From: Acinetobacter rongchengensis
Lineage (GTDB): Bacteria; Pseudomonadota; Gammaproteobacteria; Pseudomonadales; Moraxellaceae
Length of the DNA: 64,000 bases
Direction of reading: 5' to 3'
Assembly (NCBI RefSeq): GCF_003611475.1
Contig: NZ_RAXT01000013.1
Location: forward strand, 17,119 to 81,118
The translations under genes and the position numbers were made by a program. Numbering within the stretch: position 1 is the first letter of the stretch; each line of letters opens with the position of its first letter. Positions 57,195-64,000 of the stretch are shown here, piece by piece. Below the pieces are notes generated by a model. It searched no databases. It had not been told where the DNA came from and saw only the letters and a program-made list of their open reading frames with translations.

Positions 57195-58691
57195 ATGAAC
57201 TTCACAATGTCATTTTCGGATCTCATGCCTTTAGCGCCTGTAATGATCGTAGCGTTAACTGCGATCGTTGTGATGATCTTAACTGCAATTAAACGTAATC
57301 ATAATTTGATTGCGACAGCTTCGGTTGTCGGTTTAAACCTTGCAGCAATTGATGTTTTATTTATGATGTTCGGCGGTGCGTATGCACCATCGAATGTGAT
57401 GAATATGTTTATGGTTGATCCATTTACATTGCTTTATCAGTTAATCATTATTATTGCTGCATTGGCTTGCTGTACTTTATCTCATGCTTATATTGAAACG
57501 TATAAGGATAATCGTGAAGAGCTGTATATCTTAATGTTGATCTCTGTTGCAGGGGCAATGTTAATGGTGGCAAGTTCACATTATGCATCTTTCTTTATTA
57601 GCTTAGAGTTAATGTCTATTCCTGTTTATGGTTTATTGGCTTATACACATCAGCGTACAAAGTCTTTAGAAGCGGGCGTTAAATATTTAGTTCTCTCTGC
57701 AACTGCTTCTGCAATGTTGCTTATGGGGATGGCTTATTTATATGCTTATACGGGTTCATTGGCATTCTATGAATCTTTCCAAGCATTATTTGAAGCGATT
57801 AAGCAGCCAATGGTTGTGTTAGGTTTAGGTTTAATTACTTTTGCAATTGCCTTTAAACTTTCACTTGCACCGTTCCATAAATGGACACCAGATGTTTACC
57901 AAGGTGCGCCAGCGCCAATTGCAACTTTTCTTGCGACGGTTGCAAAGGTCGCAACGATTGGTCTAATGGTTCGTTTTATTCTTACTTCTGGTGCGATTCT
58001 TGTTCCATCAGTTGTAACGATTATTACAGTTATAGCCGTACTCTCTATTTTAGTGGGTAACTTCCTTGCAGTACGTCAAGTAAACTTGAAGCGTATTTTG
58101 GGTTATTCATCAATCGCACACTTCGGTTATTTACTGATTGCATTGGTGAGTATGACTTATGCAAGCTTAGGTAGCGTCAGTGTTTATGTGGTGACCTATA
58201 CATTAACCACGATTGGTGCATTTGGTGCTGTTGCGTTGATGTCTAGTCCTTATAACAATGTTGATGAAGCAGAGTCTCTTGCGGATTACCGTGGCCTGTT
58301 CTGGCGCCGTCCAGTATTAACCGCGACATTAACGGTTATGATGTTGTCATTGGCGGGTATTCCATTAACTGCTGGTTTCATTGGTAAGTTCATGGTGGTT
58401 ATGGCTGCTGTAACGACACAACATTGGTTCTTAGCCGCAATGGTTGTTGTGGGTAGTGGTATCGGTTTGTATTACTACTTACGTGTTATGGTTGTGATGT
58501 ATATGACACCACCTGAAAATCCACGTATTGACGCAGTTGATCATTGGGGACAAAAAGTGGGTGGAATCATGGTACTTGGTGCAGCTGCATTGGTATTGTT
58601 GATTGGTATTTATCCAGATCCAATTATTAATTTTGCATTGAAATCAGAAATTTTATCACCGATACATTTTTTGATGTCTCAACAGCAATAA
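57195..58691 (+). CDS. nuoN: NADH-quinone oxidoreductase subunit N
   Basis: A 498-residue antiporter-like subunit and the last gene of the operon. Typical segments are FFISLELMSIPVYGLLAY, LEAGVKYLVLSATASAMLLMG, FKLSLAPFHKWTPDVYQGAP with the conserved Lys, and LKRILGYSSIAHFGYLLIAL. All 13 nuo genes are present and intact, so the organism makes a complete proton-pumping complex I. Confidence 0.96.
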   Translation: MNFTMSFSDLMPLAPVMIVALTAIVVMILTAIKRNHNLIATASVVGLNLAAIDVLFMMFGGAYAPSNVMNMFMVDPFTLLYQLIIIIAALACCTLSHAYIETYKDNREELYILMLISVAGAMLMVASSHYASFFISLELMSIPVYGLLAYTHQRTKSLEAGVKYLVLSATASAMLLMGMAYLYAYTGSLAFYESFQALFEAIKQPMVVLGLGLITFAIAFKLSLAPFHKWTPDVYQGAPAPIATFLATVAKVATIGLMVRFILTSGAILVPSVVTIITVIAVLSILVGNFLAVRQVNLKRILGYSSIAHFGYLLIALVSMTYASLGSVSVYVVTYTLTTIGAFGAVALMSSPYNNVDEAESLADYRGLFWRRPVLTATLTVMMLSLAGIPLTAGFIGKFMVVMAAVTTQHWFLAAMVVVGSGIGLYYYLRVMVVMYMTPPENPRIDAVDHWGQKVGGIMVLGAAALVLLIGIYPDPIINFALKSEILSPIHFLMSQQQ

Positions 58692-58715
58692 TGTACAAAA
58701 ACCATCATTATTAAC

Positions 58716-58746
58716 AAAAAAAGCCCTCATTCGTTGAGGGCTTTTC
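58716..58746 (+). terminator. Terminator of the nuo operon
   Basis: AAGCCCTCA pairs with TGAGGGCTT around TTCGT, followed by TTTT. It lies 25 bases behind nuoN. Confidence 0.9.
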
Positions 58747-58775
58747 TTATCTCTAATATAAAAAACATTTATAAT
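58747..58775 (+). promoter_or_regulatory. Likely upp promoter
   Basis: A perfect -10 TATAAT (58770-58775) lies 17 bases after a weak -35 TTATCT (58747-58752). It is about 38 bases ahead of the upp start and directly behind the nuo terminator. Confidence 0.5.
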
Positions 58776-58812
58776 AGTAGAAATTTACTTTTATCTTTTT
58801 AGGTGTTCTCCC

Positions 58813-59448
58813 GTGTCTATTCAAGAAATTCGCCATCCGCTCATTCGTCATAAATTAGGTTTATTACGTCGTGCTGATATTAGTACTAAGAATTTCCGTG
58901 AGCTTGCCCAAGAAGTAACCATGCTGTTGACTTATGAAGCAACAAAAGATTTACCAGTATGTGACCATGAAATTAGTGGATGGGCGGGGAATGTCACTGT
59001 AGATCGTATTGCAGGCAAAAAAATTACTGTCGTGCCGATTTTGCGTGCAGGGATTGGAATGTTAGAAGGTTTTTTAAATCTGATTCCAAGTGCTAAAGTT
59101 TCAGTTTTAGGTTTAGAGCGTGATGAAGAAACACTTGAAGCACGTACTTATTATAAAAAATTGGTTCCTGATGTCCAAAACCGTATTGCAATGATTATTG
59201 ATCCGATGCTTGCAACAGGCTCTTCTTTAGTTGCTGCGATTGATGTGCTTAAAGCAAGTGGTTGTAAAGATATTCGTGTTATGGTTTTGGTTGCGGCGCC
59301 AGAGGGGATCAAGCGTGTAGAAGAAGCACATCCTGATGTGACGATTTTTACTGCATCTGTAGATCAAGGTTTAAACGAACATGGTTATATTGTCCCTGGT
59401 CTTGGTGATGCAGGAGATAAAATTTTTGGTAGTGTGCAAAAAGATTAA
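58813..59448 (+). CDS. upp: Uracil phosphoribosyltransferase
   Basis: A 211-residue type I phosphoribosyltransferase that makes UMP from uracil and PRPP. The PRPP loop is [19 protein letters not shown] near residues 127-145, and the uracil-binding C-terminal [16 protein letters not shown] is diagnostic. [13 protein letters not shown] is also conserved. The start codon is GTG, with AGGTG seven bases upstream. Confidence 0.96.
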   Translation: MSIQEIRHPLIRHKLGLLRRADISTKNFRELAQEVTMLLTYEATKDLPVCDHEISGWAGNVTVDRIAGKKITVVPILRAGIGMLEGFLNLIPSAKVSVLGLERDEETLEARTYYKKLVPDVQNRIAMIIDPMLATGSSLVAAIDVLKASGCKDIRVMVLVAAPEGIKRVEEAHPDVTIFTASVDQGLNEHGYIVPGLGDAGDKIFGSVQKD

Positions 59449-59463
59449 AATTTAGTATGATCT

Positions 59464-59490
59464 AAGGAGATTATTTAATCTCCTTTTTTT
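59464..59490 (+). terminator. Terminator of upp
   Basis: AAGGAGATTA pairs with TAATCTCCTT through a short loop and is followed by six T residues, 15 bases behind upp. Confidence 0.88.
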
Positions 59491-59512
59491 ACGCTTTTAA
59501 AAGAGAACAAAA

Positions 59513-61204
59513 ATGTTTCGTAAAGGCATTGTTACTTTTTTTGATGATCGTTTAGGTTTAGGCCATATAGAATTAGTGGCGGATCATCAACAAATTACTT
59601 TTAAATTAGAAAATTTTTCAAACACTGCACTTTTGCCACAAATTGGTGAACGGGTCAAATGTATTGTTGTCGAAGAACATGGTGAGTTTCTAGCTAAATT
59701 TATTGTTCGTTTAGATCATAAAAATTATGTCGCTGATAAAAAGAAACCGTTGGCTTCGCAGTATGCCTATGATGAAAATTCCTTTGAGAATGTTCGTAAT
59801 TCAAGGAAAATTCTGAAGAAAAGAAGAATTTCAGCAGACCATATTGCGCATGAAAATGAACATTCTTCTGAAAATACTCCAATTGATCAGGTCAACGTTG
59901 CACCTGCGAAAGATGAGACTCAGCTTAATAGCATTAAGAATATATTTGCTACGCAGTCGACTAAAACGGTTCAATTCCAACACGTTGCAATTCAACCGCA
60001 GATTATCAAAAGCAGCTCTTATACTGAAGCATTTGTTGAGGCGATTAAGCCAATTCAGATTAAAGAATCACAACCGATTGTAGATAAACAGATTGTTGAA
60101 CCAGTTGAAATCGTTCAACAAGTAGAAACAACTGAAGCTATTCAACAGATTCAGGTTGAACAAGTACAACCCGTTGTTGATGAAGTTGTGGTTGTTGATA
60201 CTCAACAATCAATTGTAGCTGAAAAAATTGTTGAACCAGTTGAAATCATTCAGGAAGTAGAGACGACTGAGGCTATTCAACAGATTCAGGTTGAACAAGT
60301 ACAACCCGTTGTTGATGAAGTTGTGGTTGTTGATACTCAGCAAGCGATTGTAGCTGAAAAAATTGTTGAACCAGTTGAAACCGTTCAGGAAGTAGAAACG
60401 ATTGAGGCTATTCAGCAGATTCAGATTGAACAAGTACAATCTGTTGTCGATGAAGTTGTAATTATTGATACTCAGCAAGCGATTGTAGCTGAAAAAATTG
60501 TTGAACCAGTTGAAACCGTTCAGGAAGTAGAAACGACTGAGGCTATTCAAAAGATTCAGGTTGAACAAGTACAACCTGTTGTCGATGAAATTGTAATTGT
60601 TGATACTCAACAACCAGTTGTAGCTGAAAAGATTATCGAACCAGTTGAAATCATCCAACAAGTAGAAACGACTGAAGCTATTCAACAGATTCAGGTTGAA
60701 CAGATTGTTGAACCTGTTCAGAAAGTAGAATTAGCTGAACCACTGCAAAGTGCTTTGAACATTGAAAAGCCAACAGAGCATATTCCAATAGTCGTTCAAG
60801 CTGTTGATACTACGCCAGTTGCAGATGCTTTTCCTCCAGTTAAAGCCAAAGCAGAACCAAATGCAAATGCTATAGAGCGACAAAAACAGTTACTTGAACG
60901 GCAATTGCTTGAAAAAAATATGAACTTAACTGCTTCGCAAAAGTTTATACAAAAAATGAAGGTTAAATTTTTATATTCAAAACGCAAGCAAACTCAGACA
61001 AAGTCAGATGTTAAAAAGCAATTTAATTTTAATCCGTGGATATTGGTTACTGGTGTGGTGTTATTGGGTGTTATTAATTTAGGTTTCTATGCGCGTGATC
61101 AATATACAGAATATAAAAATGACAGTTTATTAAAACTGCAACAGTATGAACAAGCTCAGAAAGAAGAAATTAAACGTCAGAAGAAAGAAGCCACTTCACG
61201 ATAA
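59513..61204 (+). CDS. Cold-shock-like domain protein with tandem 45-residue repeats and C-terminal membrane anchor
   Basis: A 563-residue protein of mosaic build. Residues 1-70 (RKGIVTFFDDRLGLGHIEL and KFIVRLDHKN) resemble a cold-shock/OB fold with RNA-binding strands replaced in part. Residues 194-397 are 4.5 copies of a 45-residue Val/Glu/Gln-rich acidic repeat starting IVEPVE. A Gln/Lys-rich helix follows, then one transmembrane segment near 506-524 (PWILVTGVVLLGVINLGFYA) and a basic coiled tail. CSD domains fused to membrane segments occur in Acinetobacter and Moraxella (with DUF1294), but that domain is absent here. The function is unknown. The repeat tract could vary in copy number without breaking the frame. 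Confidence 0.8.
   Translation: MFRKGIVTFFDDRLGLGHIELVADHQQITFKLENFSNTALLPQIGERVKCIVVEEHGEFLAKFIVRLDHKNYVADKKKPLASQYAYDENSFENVRNSRKILKKRRISADHIAHENEHSSENTPIDQVNVAPAKDETQLNSIKNIFATQSTKTVQFQHVAIQPQIIKSSSYTEAFVEAIKPIQIKESQPIVDKQIVEPVEIVQQVETTEAIQQIQVEQVQPVVDEVVVVDTQQSIVAEKIVEPVEIIQEVETTEAIQQIQVEQVQPVVDEVVVVDTQQAIVAEKIVEPVETVQEVETIEAIQQIQIEQVQSVVDEVVIIDTQQAIVAEKIVEPVETVQEVETTEAIQKIQVEQVQPVVDEIVIVDTQQPVVAEKIIEPVEIIQQVETTEAIQQIQVEQIVEPVQKVELAEPLQSALNIEKPTEHIPIVVQAVDTTPVADAFPPVKAKAEPNANAIERQKQLLERQLLEKNMNLTASQKFIQKMKVKFLYSKRKQTQTKSDVKKQFNFNPWILVTGVVLLGVINLGFYARDQYTEYKNDSLLKLQQYEQAQKEEIKRQKKEATSR
60092..60703 (+). repeat. Tandem 135-bp repeats, about 4.5 copies
   Basis: Units start at 60092, 60227, 60362, 60497 and 60632 (the last is partial, to 60703), each opening ATTGTTGAACCAGTTGAA or a close variant. 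Copies two to four differ by few bases, which suggests recent expansion. The unit is 45 codons, so gain or loss keeps the reading frame. Confidence 0.92.
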
Positions 61205-61269
61205 ATTCATTTTTTTAAATGACTTATCTGATCTGAAATAACAAGAGATTTATTTTCAGATTCGACTAA

Positions 61270-61299
61270 AAAATAAAGCTCCAATCGGAGCTTTATTTT
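61270..61299. terminator. Bidirectional terminator
   Basis: AAATAAAGCTCC pairs perfectly with GGAGCTTTATTT around AATC. It serves the convergent genes on either side and overlaps the stop codon of the LysR-type gene. Confidence 0.88.
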
Positions 61300-62176
61300 A
61301 TTCTTCACAAAATTTCATAAAGGCTTTTAAGCCAGGTCCTTGATATTTTTGGCGGTGAACTAACATGAATAAAGGACGAGTAAGCTGCCAAAAAGGTGTG
61401 TCGAGAATGACCAATTGACCTTTATCAATCAAGGGTTGAATGGCAAGTTTTGAAATACATGACATGCCTAAACCACCCGCAACAATTTTTAAAATCGCTT
61501 CGTTATGTCCGAGTGTTAATCTAATATTGGCATTTGGAAGATCTTTTAAAATAGCATTATCAAAAACTTCACGTGTTCCTGAACCTTCTTCACGTAAAAT
61601 CCACTCAGTTTGATAAAAATCTTCAGGTCTTAATGGGCGATTAAGATTCGCCAATGAATGATTTGGTGAACAGCATACGGCAAGCTCGTCATCACGCCAA
61701 TGAATGCATTGGAGTTGAGGCAAATAACAAGAACCTTCTATCAATGCTAAGTCTAATTGGAATTGATTAACCGCTTCGATCATTTGACGAGTATTCCCCA
61801 CTTGCAATTGTAAATGTGCTTGTGGTTGAACTTGTAGAAAATCCGCCATTAAATCAGGCATTAAATAATCGCTAATGGTGAGGGTTGCACCAATTCTTAA
61901 GTCGATACTTTGTAATTCACCTTTTGCTGCTTGTTCAAAAGCTTCACAGCGCCCCAAGATTTCAAGTGCCTGAGGGAGTAAAAAACGCCCTAAATCATTT
62001 AACTGTAAACGTTTCCCAAGACGATCAAATAAAGGAGCACCTAATCCATCTTCCAAGTCTGCCAAAGCCATACTTGCAGCACTTTGAGTCAACCGAACTG
62101 CATCACTCGCTTTGGTAACAGTACCTTCCTGAGCAACAGCTACGAAAACAGCCAATTGGCGTAAAGTCATTCGCAT
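61298..62176 (-). CDS. finR: LysR family regulator, FinR-like
   Basis: A 292-residue LysR-type regulator. The N-terminal helix-turn-helix is RQLAVFVAVAQEGTVTKASDAVRLTQSAASMALADLE near residues 6-42 (written here in two parts: RQLAVFVAVAQEGTVTKA and SDAVRLTQSAASMALADLE). The effector domain follows, with IGATLTISDYLMP and REEGSGTREVFD. It is divergent from fpr, with only 83 bases between starts. In Pseudomonas putida the LysR regulator FinR sits in the same place and activates fpr under oxidative stress, so the name rests on this context and general similarity. AAGG lies eight bases before the ATG. Confidence 0.85.
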   Translation of the reverse strand: MRMTLRQLAVFVAVAQEGTVTKASDAVRLTQSAASMALADLEDGLGAPLFDRLGKRLQLNDLGRFLLPQALEILGRCEAFEQAAKGELQSIDLRIGATLTISDYLMPDLMADFLQVQPQAHLQLQVGNTRQMIEAVNQFQLDLALIEGSCYLPQLQCIHWRDDELAVCCSPNHSLANLNRPLRPEDFYQTEWILREEGSGTREVFDNAILKDLPNANIRLTLGHNEAILKIVAGGLGMSCISKLAIQPLIDKGQLVILDTPFWQLTRPLFMLVHRQKYQGPGLKAFMKFCEE

Positions 62177-62259
62177 GTTTAGAGCCTTAACATTTTAAAT
62201 ATTCATAAATTATATAGTCATGCTACCATGAGCACTATCTTTCATGCCACGTAGAAATC

Positions 62260-63021
62260 ATGTCAATTGAAAAATTTAGCGTAGAAAAAGTTTTGTCTGT
62301 TCGTCGCTGGACCAATACACTTTTCAGTTTTACCATGACCCGACCTGCACATTTCAAGTTTACAGCAGGACAATTTGCGCGAATCGGTTTGAAAGTCAAT
62401 GATGATTTGATCGTCCGAGCCTATTCTGTCGTTTCATCCCCATTTGACGAAACCTTAGAATTCTTTTCAATCGTTGTCCCCGATGGTGCATTTACTTCAA
62501 ATTTACAGCATCTCCAAGTGGGAGATGAATTGTATTTAGAAAAAATTCCTTATGGCTTCTTAACTTTAGCACGTTATCAGTTACCTTTACCAAAAGATTT
62601 ATGGTTATTGGCAACTGGGACAGGCTTAGCGCCGTTTATTTCCATGCTACAAGATTTTGAAACATGGGCTAAATACCAACAAATCAATTTAGTCTATAGC
62701 GTAAGAACAGCATCAGAGTTGGCTTATGTAGACCGTATTCAGGAAATTGCTGAAACATTTGGTGAAGGGCATACAGGTTTTAAATTTATTCCAATTATCA
62801 CGCGTGACCCCGATGCAATCCTACATGATCGTTTGCCTATTTTGATTGAAAATGGTGAATTGGAAAAAGTGGCTGATTTAAATTTTAACCCTGAAACGAC
62901 CCATGTCATGCTCTGTGGAAATCCACAAATGGTGGATGACACCAAAGCGGCTTTAAAAGCACGTGGATTAAGTATGAACCGCCGTGGTGAAGGGAATATT
63001 GCTGTAGAAAATTATTGGTAA
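62260..63021 (+). CDS. fpr: Ferredoxin--NADP+ reductase
   Basis: A 253-residue FAD enzyme that exchanges electrons between NADPH and ferredoxin or flavodoxin. The FAD motif is RAYSVVSSP near residues 51-59, the NADP motif is GTGLAPFISML near 123-133, and CGNPQMVDD near 213-221 binds the nicotinamide side. The C-terminal VENYW is the usual bacterial Fpr tail, with the aromatic residue stacked near FAD. It has a LysR regulator divergent from it, consistent with redox stress control. Confidence 0.94.
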   Translation: MSIEKFSVEKVLSVRRWTNTLFSFTMTRPAHFKFTAGQFARIGLKVNDDLIVRAYSVVSSPFDETLEFFSIVVPDGAFTSNLQHLQVGDELYLEKIPYGFLTLARYQLPLPKDLWLLATGTGLAPFISMLQDFETWAKYQQINLVYSVRTASELAYVDRIQEIAETFGEGHTGFKFIPIITRDPDAILHDRLPILIENGELEKVADLNFNPETTHVMLCGNPQMVDDTKAALKARGLSMNRRGEGNIAVENYW

Positions 63022-63118
63022 ATTGTGTTGGGCTCAATGATTAATTTTTTTCATTCACGATAAAGTGGCTTGCAAAACAACAGAATTGATCTATTGATTT
63101 GTAATTGTGCATTGATCA

Positions 63119-63541
63119 TCAATGCACAAACATGTCCATGAAGCCACGTAGTTCTTGAATCGCTGTATCGATATCACTGCTCAACCATGTCGGTTCGAAG
63201 AATCCTGCATAATGTTCTAAACGTTCTTGGGGAACAACTAACCGAATAGGGCAATCTTCTTCGATTAAACGCCAAGGAATGATAGGAACTTCATTATCCA
63301 AAAAGGCTGCTACATTGCGAATATCAATAATCATCGCATTGATACAGTCTGGCAGAGGCATCACAGAAAATTCATCGGTTCGCCGACGAAAGTATTCTAA
63401 GTCACCCCATTTAACCACATAACTTGGCTTGCTAAATTCAATAATTCCAATCAAATGTTCATCACGAGAGGTATGCAAGTAGCATTGATGTGTGACATCA
63501 GTGTCTAAATCCAGTGCGACACTTTGTCGTTGATAAGCCAT
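63119..63541 (-). CDS. Conserved hypothetical protein
   Basis: A 140-residue soluble protein with no signal or membrane segment. Visible features are CYLHTSRDEHLIGIIEFSKP, YVVKWGDLEYFRRRTDEF and a Pro-rich WRLIEEDCPIRLVVPQERLEHY stretch. I do not recognise the family. I use the ATG at 63541 (GAAG nearby); a TTG six codons earlier is in frame. It ends 98 bases from fpr, in convergent orientation. Confidence 0.6.
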   Translation of the reverse strand: MAYQRQSVALDLDTDVTHQCYLHTSRDEHLIGIIEFSKPSYVVKWGDLEYFRRRTDEFSVMPLPDCINAMIIDIRNVAAFLDNEVPIIPWRLIEEDCPIRLVVPQERLEHYAGFFEPTWLSSDIDTAIQELRGFMDMFVH

Positions 63542-63699
63542 ATCTACTTCAATAGCCAAAAAATAGGGTACATATTATAGCTTATTTATCGGTTGAGAAC
63601 CGCGCATGCTCAAATTTACTTTCGTTTAAAATATTTTACACAACTGCACAGATTAACTTGCTAATATAAAAATACATCATATAGATGGAGGTAGAAATT

Positions 63700-63843
63700 A
63701 TGCGACACGATTTCAGCAAACCATCTCATGTAACCAGTGCAGAAGAGATTACTCATAAAAAACGTTTACCCGTTTATATGTTGATTCTTGTAGGGGTATT
63801 TCTTGTTGCGATGATGCTTTACATGATAGCGAACTGGGTCTGA
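63700..63843 (+). CDS. Small membrane protein, 47 residues
   Basis: An ATG preceded by GGAGG (eight bases) opens a 47-codon ORF. The product has a polar, Lys-rich first half (SAEEITHKKRLP) and one transmembrane helix at about residues 25-45 (VYMLILVGVFLVAMMLYMIA) ending ANWV. It is followed by a terminator, so it is a complete transcription unit. A -10-like TAATATA lies at 63662. The family is not known to me. Confidence 0.75.
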   Translation: MRHDFSKPSHVTSAEEITHKKRLPVYMLILVGVFLVAMMLYMIANWV

Positions 63844-63892
63844 TGAATTAAAAACATGAGTCCCAAGATAATGAAGAACGATTAATCTATAC

Positions 63893-63927
63893 AACTCTAG
63901 CCATATTCATATTGCTAGAGTTTTTTG
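63893..63927 (+). terminator. Rho-independent terminator
   Basis: AACTCTAGC pairs with GCTAGAGTT around a 12-base loop, followed by TTTT. It lies 50 bases behind the 47-residue gene. Confidence 0.85.
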
Positions 63928-64000
63928 CTTTTTAGATTTTTGATTATTCACTTATTTAAAATTAAGTAGTTTAGTATTTGTTTTTATTCTTAAAAAATAA

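Noticed and set aside
60209..60685. 158-codon open frame on the minus strand with internal repeats (FYFLNGFNWF)
   Set aside because: It is the antisense reading of the 135-bp tandem repeat; its repeats mirror those of the plus-strand gene and it has no ribosome site.

Overview
The window is AT-rich chromosomal DNA of a gammaproteobacterium, almost certainly an Acinetobacter (Moraxellaceae). The grounds are a BfmR/BfmS two-component pair, a DcaP-type coiled-coil porin, a fused NuoCD in a complete nuoA-N operon, a long two-ATP-cone NrdA, the biotin gene order and the FinR/Fpr divergon. No tRNA, rRNA, intact insertion sequence, prophage or CRISPR array was found. All assignments come from reading the sequence and recalling protein families; no database search was run.

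Layout. 1-5.9 kb: the edge of a secreted protein gene, a small DUF6176-like gene, and a biotin cluster (bioH-like esterase, bioA, bioF, bioC, bioD). 6.1-21.7 kb: two divergent blocks that look like one nutrient-uptake locus. On the minus strand are a large TonB-dependent receptor, tonB, exbB and two exbD genes. On the plus strand are two periplasmic peptide-binding proteins, an exported M3 metallopeptidase, two permeases and a double-domain ATPase. Together they could carry peptides from the outer membrane to the cytoplasm. 22.0-24.7 kb: rluB, scpB and scpA. 26.1-34.4 kb: a catabolic island with an IclR regulator, a CitMHS transporter and an SMP-30 lactonase-like protein on the minus strand, and an HMG-CoA-lyase-like enzyme, a family III CoA-transferase, an MFS transporter and a DcaP porin on the plus strand. 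The central divergent promoter holds two inverted copies of a three-half-site operator. 34.9-39.4 kb: nrdA, an unannotated 43-residue membrane protein gene and nrdB, with an interspersed repeat and candidate NrdR and DnaA sites. 40.0-42.4 kb: bfmR-bfmS. 43.6-58.7 kb: the nuo operon for NADH:ubiquinone oxidoreductase. 58.8-63.9 kb: upp, a cold-shock-like membrane-anchored protein with 135-bp tandem repeats, finR/fpr, a hypothetical gene and a 47-residue membrane protein gene.

The most interesting parts are the combined TonB/ABC/peptidase locus, the paired operator of the catabolic island, the interspersed repeat that appears to have split a transcription terminator, the triple 16-bp repeat behind nrdB, the 135-bp tandem repeat gene and the small membrane protein between nrdA and nrdB.
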